A stretch of 64,000 nucleotides of DNA. Origin: Epiperipatus broadwayi (lineage: Eukaryota > Onychophora > Udeonychophora > Euonychophora > Peripatidae). The notes beneath the pieces are model-generated. The model saw only the letters and a list, made by a program, of their open reading frames with translations. It did no database searches and was not told the DNA's origin. The translations under genes and the position numbers were made by a program. Location: NCBI GenBank assembly GCA_028023455.1, contig JAQFVV010006246.1:3337501-3401500 (forward strand), written 5' to 3'. Below are positions 1 through 10,836 of the stretch, one piece after another (position 1 is the stretch's first letter; each line of letters opens with the position of its first letter).

Positions 1-110
1 GTTCCTGACCTAAATCTTGGGCTTGACTGGGTTTGAAGTACATTTTGTGAGTTCCAGCTCATGTTAGATGGATAAACATATTTTGACCGGCACATAGGAT
101 TTTTTTTTCT
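1..110 (+). repeat. SINE-like repeat, 3' body fragment
   Basis: The first ~110 bases match 4268-4371 almost base for base, ending in the same 'cacataggattttt' tail. The matching copy has an RNA polymerase III B box just upstream; in this copy that part lies beyond the window edge. I infer a tRNA-derived SINE family. Confidence 0.6.
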
Positions 111-1304
111 CGGGCTTGGCTTCCCAACACAAGGCTTCGATATAAACACCCACATACCCTGAGTATTGAATTCTGTTTATATATATATTCTTTAAAAAAA
201 GTTGTTATATAATTTTTTCCATGTTTGATATGTTTAAAATAATGTGTTCAAAGTCTAAAATTCACTCTTTAAAGTTAAAACCCATGTACTACAACCATAG
301 TACATATGTATTTTTTTCTTCAATGTCATATATAAAGTTGTTTGTTCTTGAGACATATATGAAAAATGTATAAATAATTCATAAATCATTGATCACTCTG
401 TCTTAGCTGGCACCCTTATAAAAATAAATTTTGCTAACCAGTAGTGAGTCAAATGCAAAAATATTGGAAGTGGAGGGTTCAAACTCAGATTAAAAAAAAT
501 TATTGAGAGCAAATTTTTTGGGTTAATACTATGATGTATCAATTTTAAACATGTAATAAACAGACTATGGGTTTTCTTTTAGATGCATGGGTGCGACCAA
601 GAGAAATTAAAAGAAATGGCTAGATTAGTATAAAATCTTAAATAAACCAATTTTTTTTTCCAGCAAGCAAAAGCTAAATTTTCAGCTAAACTATAGTTGG
701 GCAGATATATAGAAAGTGTGGGAGCAGTGAGTGGTTATGCAGGAGATGATTTTTTTTAAAAAAAAAAAAGAAGAAATATATGTATAGAATTTTTTTTTTT
801 TTGCTAATTTGGCACATGTATGGATTTTTTTTTGTTTTTCTGTCTTTTCCAATAATATGTAGTATTGTGTAGTGTATATAGAAGTGTATGTGTGTGTAAA
901 ATCTATGTACTTGTATATGGTAGTGCTGCATATATATGTACATAGGTGTGTATATGTGATGTGTAGGAACAGATGTATTTGAAAATTTTATATGTATTTC
1001 ATTGCTATATATTTTCTTGGAAACCCATGTGTGTAGAGAAATTGTGTTGTTTCTCAAGCATAGAAATTGTTTTTTATTATATAGATGTGAAAAAAAAATA
1101 TTTTTTTCTGGATTAAACAGTTGAACAAATATTCACATCCCCAAATGATATTTTGTATATATGGTTTTATATAACAAGATTGTGTATTGAATTTTGAAAA
1201 TTTTTGTCGTTCTTTTGGTCATCACTTGAAAACTCCTAGTCAAGGCATTTTTTTTAATGTTTTTGTTTTTTGTTTCATTGTATGTCCAGAGAAATGAAGC
1301 AGTC

Positions 1305-1382
1305 AATCTTAGCTTAAGATTGTGCTTCATATTTCTACCTACTAACCCGGGTTCAAACCCCTATTTCCCATCCCGCTCCTTT
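1305..1382 (+). repeat. Possible tRNA-like (B-box) relic
   Basis: A perfect 'gggttcaaacccc' stem-loop of T-arm type lies at about 1351-1363. An A-box-like 'tagcttaagattg' lies ~40 bases upstream, roughly the spacing in a tRNA. I could not close an acceptor or anticodon stem, so this is more likely a SINE head or chance than a tRNA gene. Confidence 0.25.
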
Positions 1383-2009
1383 TGTTGTGTATATATATTT
1401 CATGTATATATTTGAGATGCGCACCTAAATTATAAAATTTAATGTTTCAATAACATGTTTTAAAATTATTATTAATTCTTTTTATTAATTATTAGTTCTT
1501 TTTTATTAAAGTATTATAGATGCGGCTCAAATATATACATAGGAGCAAAACTTACTAACAAAATATTGATGTTTTTAAATATTTATTATATGTCATTTTT
1601 AACTTTTTCTTTTTAAATTGCTTGTTTTTCTATTAAACTATATATTTTTTTAATAAAATCCAATATGGAAGATGTGACTGTTGTTAATTGTCCAAAAATA
1701 ATTAAGGGTTGGAAGCACTATTGTTTTAATCTGGGGTAGGTATTTTTAATTAAAGTTTTACTTAAAAGGGGATTAAGATTAGAGATACTTTTGTTAAAAA
1801 ACATGTTGTCAAATCTATTTCTAATCTGGAAATAGATTTGAATTTATTTTTGGACGTTATCTTACAATTGCAATCTTCAAAAACTACTGATAAAAGAAAA
1901 AGTATAAAATGACTGAATTTTGAATCACAGGGGAGATTAGCTACTATTGAGAGAACTGATTATAAACGTATTACATGTCGCTTGAAACTTAAATAATGTA
2001 GCAGTAAAT

Positions 2010-2125
2010 CCATTGCTTCTCGACCCTTTTGGGGTCATCATCTTTCGCGACCGTACCATCCTGCTGCCCAAGAGTGAAAAGCCCGACCTAAGGACTTCAG
2101 TGTGCTAATAGAAGCTTGCTGCCAC
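2010..2125. other. GC-richer island with hairpin, unassigned
   Basis: About 110 bases are markedly richer in G+C than the flanks and include a short 'gaccc-tttt-ggggtc' hairpin. No ORF, tRNA fold or known RNA is recognised. It may be a fragment of an interspersed repeat. Confidence 0.3.
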
Positions 2126-3085
2126 AGGAAAACTTGCAATATTTTAAATTGAACTCTTAAAACTGCAAGGTAATTTTTAGCCATCACCTCAAACTATATG
2201 TAGCCTAAATAATCTATCAAGAACTTTTCTCATGTATTCTTTAGCTTTGCCTTTTTTTGTTTTAAATATATATGTAAATTGCTTTTCAATAATTTCTATA
2301 AATTTAATCCTATCTCATATGCTTTAACTTCTTTTTAATTTTGGTGCGGTTATTTATTTATATATATTTATTATTTGATTTATATATCTGCTTGCTTATT
2401 AATATGTCAATCTAAAACAATCTGACGAATTGAATTGTCTAAAAATCTTTTCTTCCTTTTAAGTAAGCCTTCATAAATCAAGTTTATTAATGTCCTCTTA
2501 AAATATAATTCATTATAAATTAATACGTTCGCCAGATAGTTTTATGAATCAACATTTTAGGTTCGTTTTTAATATAAAAATTGATTTGTTTAACTCTGAA
2601 AATCCAGAACTCAAGCTAATTAATACTCTGAAACATTTATTTTATAATTATTTATTAAATTCTGAAAACCTATAATTTGTTTTCTATATATAACTGCTAG
2701 TTATTTTCTTTTTTTTATACTCTTAAAATATATATGTATTCCAGTTATTGAAAATCCACGAACGTGGGATTGAATTATTTTAAATAGTAGCAAAGGGAAG
2801 GGGGAAAATCTTAATGTTTATTTTACTAAATCAAATCTTAACATATATTTTATTAATTTGAAATCTAAATCTTAATGTTTCTTTTGCTATATAAAATCTT
2901 CAAGTATATTTTAAGTAAATGAAATGTAAATCTCTCTATATATATTATAATTGCATGGCGTATTATAGTATTCAAACAAGGGTCATTTATTTTTAAAGCA
3001 GTAAAACTTTTCAAGGTCGTTAGTGACATTTATCATTTGTACTGCGTTCCTGACATATAGCTGATCTTCGTGATTATATATATGT
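2126..3085. other. AT-rich spacer, nothing recognised
   Basis: Low-complexity AT-rich sequence with no ORF above background and no clear repeat structure. Confidence 0.5.
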
Positions 3086-3087
3086 GC

Positions 3088-3345
3088 TTCTTAATCTGGG
3101 GGTTACGACAAGTTCGAACCCATAGATTTCTTCTCGTTCCATAGATAGTTGAGCTATTTGGACCCACATTTATTCCGTATCAAATGCCTGTGGCAGTGAT
3201 CCCATAAGTTTGGTACACGCTATGCATACACACTTCGTAGATAAAAGGCCTCTCGCATCGGTTATATCAGCAAAAGTCTGGGCCATGCCATTCCTATCCA
3301 CTTTTCTCTAAGCACTACCCAAAAAGGGGGTGTGATATTTCATTT
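3088..3345 (+). repeat. SINE-like repeat with B-box-like motif
   Basis: A block of ordinary base composition in AT-rich DNA. It contains 'aagttcgaaccca' near its start (a B-box / T-arm type sequence) and then ~220 bases of complex, non-coding sequence. The layout is that of a tRNA-derived SINE. No second copy was found in this window. Confidence 0.35.
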
Positions 3346-4159
3346 TTCATCCAGAAGCATGACCTTTTCCTCTTAGTTATTTTAGGCTATTATGTCAGCA
3401 CTGCAAACTTCTTCGTATTATTATTATTTCTTTTGCTTCATGACCCAGTTTTAATGCTCTAATATTAAAATTAAGCTTTGCTTAAAAGATATATATAAAT
3501 GCCAATTACTTCTATTTTATTAATTAAATTTATTTGAGTCTTATATAATCTCACCATCATAATTTATATAGCTATTTAAGATTAATATGCCTTGGGAAAA
3601 ATAAAGTGTTCGTCTTACTATTGTTAAAATAATTTTTCATTAACTATTTTGTTATAAATTCAAATATAATCATATGTTTTTCAAATGTATCTTATTTATT
3701 TTCATGACCTCAATGGCGTGAAAATAATTTATATCATATGTATAATGAATTTCAGAACACTCCCCTAAATCATATGTTAGTCACCACGTTTCAGAACCAT
3801 AAATCAAAGCGTTAATGGCAGTATTATGTAATTCTTTCTAATATTCGATTGGCATTTTAATATTAGACCCACCAAAGATGTGTGTTTATTTGTAATATAT
3901 TATTTAGCTAATAAAGAGCATATGAGAAATAATGGCGTGAATGACACTGTGTAATCATCTACTGCTTGCTCATTCATGCACATGCTAATGTACTTAATTT
4001 ATAAATGTATATAACTAATTTTTCATTATATTAAACTATTTTTATTGTCTGACTTGTTTGAGTGGTTCGAATTTTTTTTCCTCCACTTCCACATATTACA
4101 GCCATGCTTATGTATATTTTAGTTTAGTCATAGTTAATAGATGTCTCATTGTGTTGCTC

Positions 4160-4371
4160 AGCTTTGCTAGTCAGCCAGATTAAGATTAATTCCCATGGGC
4201 CATCACTATTATGTTATCCATTAGGTGTTAGATCTGGGGCTTAGAGAGTGGGTTCGAATCCAGGCTGGTCCCTGACCTAAATCTTGGGCTTGACTGGGTT
4301 TGAAGTACATTTTGTGAGTTCCAGCTCATGTTAGATGGATAAACATGTTTTGACTGGCACATAGGATTTTT
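4160..4371 (+). repeat. tRNA-derived SINE with B box
   Basis: The motif 'gggttcgaatcc' at 4250-4261 is an excellent pol III B box. It is followed by the body shared with bases 1-110 ('cttgggcttgactgggtt' onward) and a T-rich tail near 4368. The A-box half is degenerate. Two copies of one body in one window, with a B box at the head, support a SINE family. Confidence 0.6.
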
Positions 4372-4928
4372 AATGCTGAATTCAAAAGAAAAGTTAGATT
4401 ATTTCCTATTTAAGTAAATAAAAGTGTTTCTTATTTTTTAATACTGTACTTATTATAAAATCATTTTTACTTTTTTTTTCTAATTTTCCAAACTTAAAAT
4501 CCGATTGTCACTTAAATTCGAGGGTGGCTTATATTTGAAGGAATACTATAATTATTTGGTTATTTCTTTGAACTGTCTATAAAATAAAATATTGAAAACA
4601 TAAATGTTTATTTGTTTTGTAGATAAGGCTGGTTTCTATACTTATTTACACTTTTTCTCTCTTAAGTTTGTATTCGTCTGATATGCTTTGAAATTGTTTG
4701 AACTTTTTTATATATATATTTGATAATTCACAATCACATGTATAAAAATAATATATACTATGTACTGAAATTGAGAGAATGAAATGAAAGGTGGATTACT
4801 ACTTATTATTAAGTTTTAAAATGATCCACTTTAAATAAAATAAATTAGAAAAGTGACAAAGAAATTTGAAGTATAAAAATCAAATTAAATGCATATTCAT
4901 ATATATATTGTAGCTTTTCTTTTTCAGA

Positions 4929-6263
4929 TGTGTATTTTATACAAAATATAAATTTTAATTATTATACTTTCTAATTTGTCTTTGTTGTTTTAAGATTAGC
5001 CATAATATGGCTAGACAATTGAGCAGCAAAAACCTTTCTTTCTACTATAACCTGGCCTACCTGGATCTCAATATTTCTTACTATAGACTTTGAATCTATC
5101 TACCACCTAGCTCTAACATTAATCCATAATTCATAATAAAATATTAGTTCATGAAACTCAACAATTGATTATATTTATCTATCAAATAATTCCTAAGATA
5201 GATTTACAAAGACAATTAAAAGAGAGTGGTTTTTAATAATATATATATATTTCCATGACATCTTGAATTAATCACATCAAATTAATAAAATCTATTATAA
5301 TCTCTTGTAATAACTACTACTAACTTTTGCATATCTCAAGGTTCTTACTTATTCCCATATGATAACATAATAATTCCTCTAGGATAATTGAAAAATAAGA
5401 GAGATTTTACTAAGATCCAACCATCTTAATCATAACCACATCTAACATTATAATATATTTTAAGTCATTTCATTAGAATTAGTATATCTTTTTAACAAGA
5501 ATAATAAATTCCAAATTATAAATCATCATCATATTTTTTAACAATTAATATAATTATAACTTATAACTGACTACTACTTATAAAATGAACTTTTTTTTTT
5601 AACTTTAGTCGACTAAATTACCAACTTATCTGGTTTATATTCCATATTAACAAATTGCCTATAATATTTTCATACTCATATACTTTTCTGAATGCATTTG
5701 AAATAAATTCAAATTTACTTTCCCAAGAAATTCTTATGTGAATCTAAAGATATATCTATTCTTAAGTTAAAATTATAATGCTATTAAATATTCTCATTCA
5801 AGAAATTATAATTGAATTTAATAAACAATTTATTTATCTTTTTTTTTTCTATATTATACTCCCAATAATTTGTGTATTTGGATATGACATAGTGGTAAAA
5901 ATAATTCCGAACTGAAATAAAGACTTTACTCTACCACTGTATTTACACTATTAGTTTATTTACATGAATAACAATAATTATTAACAGAATTTTAACTAAT
6001 ATGCATAATAACAACAGAATATAACACATATAATTTCATTAACATTTGTTTAATTATATACAATAATTAGAACTACTGACTCCTATCTGCCTAACAATAA
6101 AAAATTTTTTTAACTTATATGAATCTGTTTTTCCTATTATTCAATTTCAAGGAATCATTGTAGATAATATTTTTTTTTTTATTATAGGTTCAAAATTTTA
6201 TATATATCTTATTTAACATACATTATATTATTATCCTTATGAGTGCACAACAACCACATCACA
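4929..6263 (-). repeat. Left copy of a ~1.4-kb direct repeat (probable 3' LTR)
   Basis: It aligns along its whole length with 15872-17376. Both copies start 'TGTGTATTTTATAC' and end 'ACAACCACATCACA', so the ends are TG..CA as in an LTR. Similarity is high but clearly diverged. With the minus-strand gag remnant lying beside the right copy, the left copy would be the 3' LTR. The polypurine tract expected beside 6263 is not evident, and no target duplication is visible outside the pair, so the LTR reading is an inference. Confidence 0.6.
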
Positions 6264-7175
6264 TATTGTCATAATGTGATTATTTTATCACATAAAATCT
6301 ATGAAATTAATATTTATAATAACCAAAGATACAATACCATTTGATCATAACTCATTTCATTCATTTTTTCTTTGTTTTCATTACTGATCCCATTTGTTTT
6401 TATTTTCATATAGTGTCACTTTAAAATTAATTACCTAATACATTTTTTTATAAATCCACCTAGGTACCATGCCTATCTTACTTTCTTTAAAATTAACATT
6501 ATGTAGATAAAAAAACAACTGATTTCTACTGTACTCAAATGCTACAAATCTTAAATGGAGGTCATATTTTTATTTTCAAATAAGGTATGCCCTCATGGCA
6601 AGTAATCATTTATTCTTCATGACACTCTCTTAATATCCAGGCTTTTACATTAAACTCTTGTGGATTTGATCACCCTTATCTTATGGAAATTTTTCACATT
6701 ATAACATCCAACTACATATATGAGTATCACTTAGATTAACCTCATTATGTTCTTATCAGTTCTTCAGGAAATTACAATTTACCATATTGACTATTCCATG
6801 GAATGACAACCTCTATAACTATAAAAAGGGTCAAAGGCATACATCATAAATAAATCAGCATAACTATGTAATACAATTATTTTTTCATTAATCATTTCCC
6901 TAATCTACTAGTGATCTGTTACAAAACAAAGTGTCCATATAATTTGACAATTGTCAATATTTTTTTTTTAAATTAGGATCACGTTATTTATTGTATCATA
7001 GTTTATCATCCACCCATCTTTTATCCTTTCAGATTATTTTTTTTCACACTTCACTGTTATACATTTGGTTATTTTCATTATTATAATTCTCCGTTATTAA
7101 TCAGTTTAATTTTTAAAATATATCATACATTAATTTTACTTTGATATGATTTTATAATAACAACTTAAAACATCA
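6264..7175. other. AT-rich interior of the LTR-bounded block
   Basis: No gene, RNA or distinct repeat was recognised. If the block is an LTR element this would be its 3' internal region on the minus strand, but no pol motif survives that I can read. Confidence 0.4.
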
Positions 7176-7179
7176 TTTT

Positions 7180-7440
7180 ACCCATTTCACTCTTCTATTT
7201 ACTTCGCATGCATGATGTTCTCATCTGGTAGAGTAATTGAAAGTGACTGTTCTATCATCATACTTTCTTTGCCAGTACTTCAGATTTGCTCATATATAAA
7301 TATTTGAGTCGTAGGAATAAGAGGATTCCTTTTTATTCCTGCATAAATACTATATCTTGTATTGGTGAGAATGTATTCATTTATTATTAACACTCACAAA
7401 GCATTTGCACAATTAGCTTGAAAGGCTGATATTCGAATCT
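7180..7440 (-). repeat. Diverged single copy of the 339-bp repeat unit
   Basis: It is colinear with the inverted units at 45.3-46.0 kb, sharing 'gccagtacttcagatttgc', 'atttgagtcgta', 'aagaggattcctttt' and 'gtattcatttattatt'. It is single, more diverged and not arrayed, so it shows that the unit is an interspersed repeat. Confidence 0.7.
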
Positions 7441-7565
7441 AAAATTATAACTTAAATAGAACAATTGTTTAAAATAATGAAGATTAACTTCATAACAATA
7501 TATATATATATATTAAACCAGCAAGCATCACATGATCACATCTCCAATACTAGCACATAATTGTT

Positions 7566-8006
7566 TATAAACAAAGCAAAGCAAAACTCCATATAGTAGT
7601 ACCACCTGTGCTAAACAGAGTAATCAATGGAAGCCAGAAGGCTTGTGCATAAAATCCCTATCTAATGCCTACTCATCCAATATCCCCAGACTAGTTTCTG
7701 GCTTGTGGCTATTGAGCTTAGATTGAAAATATTTTTTGTGTTTTCAATTTCATGCTCATAGTTTTGTAGTTAAGTAGAGATAAAAGGTGTTTGCTAGAGG
7801 GTTGCATTAGATCCTAAGATCTAGATGCAGTGCTCTCAGATCCAAAGTTCCTCACTGATGAAGGCCACAAGCCAGAAAATAGTCTGGGGATATTGGATGA
7901 GTAGGCACTAGATAGGGATTTTATGCACAAGCCTTCTGGCTTCCATTGATTACTCTGTTTAGCACAGGTGGCACTACTATATGGAGTTTTGCTTTGCTTT
8001 GTTTAT
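7566..8006. repeat. Fold-back element 1 (144-bp arms, 153-base loop)
   Basis: Arms 7566-7709 and 7863-8006 are near-perfect reverse complements enclosing a unique loop at 7710-7862. The arm sequence ('gatattggatgagtaggc' to 'gttttgctttgctttg') occurs a third time as an insertion at 16640-16792. The hairpin is therefore a head-to-head pair of one short interspersed repeat. Confidence 0.8.
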
Positions 8007-8030
8007 ATATATATATAATATAACCGTCAA

Positions 8031-8563
8031 TTGCCCAGTGCTTTCAACTCTTACGAGTCTTTATCAAGGCTGTGTAATAAATTCTATTTTCTCCTAGGTG
8101 ATGAATTCAACATTTTGTTGTATTAGCCAGGAACTACTAATCGGAAAGCTGGTTAATTTCAAATTCATAGCACAAGATGAATTTTGTATAAGATACGATT
8201 CCTTAATCTTGCATTTTTTTATCATGTGTTTCATGCGTTAATATTGTAAAATCCTTTGGACTACATATATGGCCTGTACTATTTTGGTGAACCTAAAATG
8301 TTGCTCACCAAAATAGTACAGGCCATATATGTAGTCAAAAGAATTTTACAATATTAATGCATGAAACACATGATAAAAAATGCAAGAATAAAGAATCATA
8401 TCTTATACAAAACTTATCTTGTGTTATGAATTCCAAATTAACCAGCTTTCTGATTAGTTGTTTCTGGCCAATACAATGAAATGTTGAATTCATCACCTAG
8501 AAGAAAATAGAATTTAATACACTGTTTTGATAAGGACTCATAAGAGTTGAAAATGCTTGGCAA
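8031..8563. repeat. Fold-back element 2 (260-bp arms, 14-base loop)
   Basis: Arms 8031-8290 and 8305-8563 are reverse complements with a modest number of mismatches, separated only by 14 bases. The RNA or single strand would form a ~260-bp hairpin. It begins 24 bases after fold-back element 1, across a TA repeat. It has no ORF. Confidence 0.85.
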
Positions 8564-8850
8564 TAATTATTTAGTTATTATTTTATTTATTTATGTTAAA
8601 GAAACTGTTTTAAGAATTGACAAATTGTTATATACCTGGGTCTCATTTTATGCAGTAGATAGCTTCCACAGAAAATCCACATTAAAAAAAATCACACAAA
8701 AATAGACTTAACTTACCTTGAAAAATGGGGGATAGGTTCTGTATTTTTCAGAATTCTCATAAAAGCAAAGCAACAAGGAAAAATTACTTTAAAATTTGCA
8801 TTAAAAAAATAAGCAAATAAAGTATGACTAATAAAAAATGTCAAATATTT

Positions 8851-8960
8851 GAAAAAAATTAATACAAAACAAAATTTTTTTACTTTTTTTATTAACTACA
8901 GTATTTAAATTTTTATTTTTCATACATATTTTAATTATTACCACTAGCAGTCATTTGTAA
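8851..8960 (+). repeat. 110-bp direct repeat, left copy
   Basis: It is nearly identical to 10083-10191, sharing 'ttattaactacagtattt' and 'taattattaccactagc'. The pair bounds the block that copy 2 of the transposon lacks. Confidence 0.75.
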
Positions 8961-10082
8961 AAACAAATAGATATAACATTTCCAGGCTGTTTTTAAATTT
9001 TGTTGATTTATGTTTTTAATTTTTGAATTTTTTGATTTTTATTTTTTTGTTGTTGTTGCTATTGTTTTTTTTTGTAACCAATTTGATGTATATTTTTTAA
9101 AATTAAAAAAATGGGGTTTTTTTTTTTTTTGGCTTCTTAAAATATTCTGTCTTTTTTTAAAAAAAAAAAAAACAAAAACAAACATTTTTTTTTGTCCGGT
9201 ATTTTTTTTTTTTAAGAAACTTTTTTTATATAACCAAGTCTTTTTTTTTGTTTATCTAGAAACAAGGCTTTCACGACAGACCTCTTTAAGACCTGTCATC
9301 ATATTCCTTATGGCGTTTTGACACCTTTCCAACTCAGCTCTAATATGCTTCACTGTAAGCTGATCCCGGCTTCAAGAATAAATTAGCCATACTGCTTGTG
9401 AAAAAGTGATTCAGAGGCAGACCTCAAAGCCCATCCCATGAGTGAATGGAACACCATCATGGCCATTGACATGATTGACATTCCATTTTAGATGTTTGAC
9501 AATGCCTTAATTTCATTAAACTACCACAAAGACGGTCTTTTTTCTGGGTGGGTAAAATATTTTTTTGGGTTGAAGAAAGGCCACTGCATCTGCTTCTGTA
9601 ACAGATCAATCTCAAAACTACAATGCCAAATGGTCATCTGCCATTGAACTATTTTGATCTCAAAAAAGTATTAGAAAGTGCGCAACTTCATCGTGAACTT
9701 TGCCGCATCATGATTTACACTCCTCATTTAGTGAATTCTGACCCCTGACAATGAAAGTAGGGGCGTTTGAGAATTTGTTACAATTTTTGCTAACTCACAT
9801 CAATTACAATACATTGAAGCAAAAAAAAATTTCGTTCTAATATATTTTTCGTCATTACAACTACAGAAACCTTCATATATGCTGTCCAATAGTCAAGAGT
9901 AATGTCTATAAAGAGTGTTGTAGACTCATCACTAATAATGTTCAACATGCACTTCAACATCTTAGTGTTTGAACAGTTTACAGGCCGTAGGATCTATGAG
10001 CGGCCTTGTAAACAGCATATTTATGTGCTTTAACGTAGAAACAGTGCCATTGTGCGGTGTGAATCAACAAATCATGTATTAC
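8961..10082. other. Extra block inside TIR transposon, possible retrocopy or degraded ORF
   Basis: The left third (about 9000-9250) is extremely T-rich with runs of ten or more T. The rest (9255-10080) has ordinary base composition, unlike its surroundings. This is the layout of a minus-strand retrocopy with its poly(A) end at left, or of a decayed transposase. Six-frame reading gives many stops and no domain I recognise, so identity is open. Confidence 0.35.
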
Positions 10083-10191
10083 CAAAAAAATTAATACAAG
10101 ACAAACTTCTTTTACTTTTTTTATTAACTACAGTATTTAAATTTACATTTTTCATACATATTTTAATTATTACCACTAGCGGTCATTTGTA
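10083..10191 (+). repeat. 110-bp direct repeat, right copy
   Basis: Second copy of the sequence at 8851-8960. It continues rightward into sequence shared with transposon copy 2 ('gatgtgatatgatgtattg'). Confidence 0.75.
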
Positions 10192-10836
10192 AACTGGTAA
10201 GAAATCAGATTCGATGTGATATGATGTATTGTGGCTTCTTCTTAAATGAAGTCAAGAATCTCTCAGCAGTTATGCCCAGAGAAACCTGTTAGCCACTTTA
10301 TTTGTGATGTGATGTACAGCTAGTGCCACTTTCCAGTCTTGTGCTGTGTTAATGGTTTTCTGTTTCTATATTAAAAAAAATGAGATCTCAATCAAAACAA
10401 AAAAATTATATATTATCATAAAAAAGATTATTTTCAGTTTATAAAATCTTCGTTTTTTATTTTAAAAATCTAAAAGATTATTATTTCTGTTATATATAAC
10501 AAAATACGTTTTAAAAGTTTTAATTTTTTGAATATTTATTGTGATATTTTTATATGTAAGTATAAATCTATTATTATTATTTACTCATTAGTACAAATAG
10601 GTTATTTACATAGAAGCTAAATACTGTTTCAGGTCATATTCACGTTAGCTGCTAATATAACGTTAAATTTTTGAAATTAAAAAAAAATTATTTCAAGTCA
10701 CAATAAGTTATTAATGATTTTAATTTCTTGATATCTAATAAATATAGTGAAATATGAAAGATATTAAGAAGAAACATGAATCACATAACTTCAAAATCAC
10801 ATTAAAATAATCCGCATAAAACAAGACCCAGGTGTA

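Larger units (their letters stand above)
8635..10834. mobile_element. TIR DNA transposon, copy 1 (TA-flanked, Tc1/mariner-pogo-like)
   Basis: The left end 'CCTGGGTCTCATTTTATGC' is matched by the inverted right end 'GCATAAAACAAGACCCAGG'. Both ends lie beside TA, the target of the Tc1/mariner/pogo superfamily. Copy 2 at 42071-43486 shares both termini and much subterminal sequence. Copy 1 contains an extra ~1.1-kb block (8961-10082). No intact transposase ORF is present. The superfamily is inferred from the TA target and TIR style, not from protein. Confidence 0.65.

Noticed and set aside
686-1330. Minus-strand ORFs of 123 and 65 codons
   Set aside because: Poly-Lys, poly-Phe, Tyr/Ile/His composition derived from A/T runs and microsatellites; no domain.
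1305-1382. Functional tRNA gene
   Set aside because: A B-box-like loop exists, but no acceptor, D or anticodon stems can be formed.
7855-7878. CTGATGA ... GGC/GCC ... GAAA, resembling a hammerhead ribozyme core
   Set aside because: A short stem II can be drawn, but the bases before CTGATGA do not pair with any partner to make stem I, and the GAAA side pairs only because it lies in an inverted repeat.
9010-9321. 103-codon plus-strand ORF
   Set aside because: Mostly poly-Phe from T runs; an artefact of the poly-T tract.
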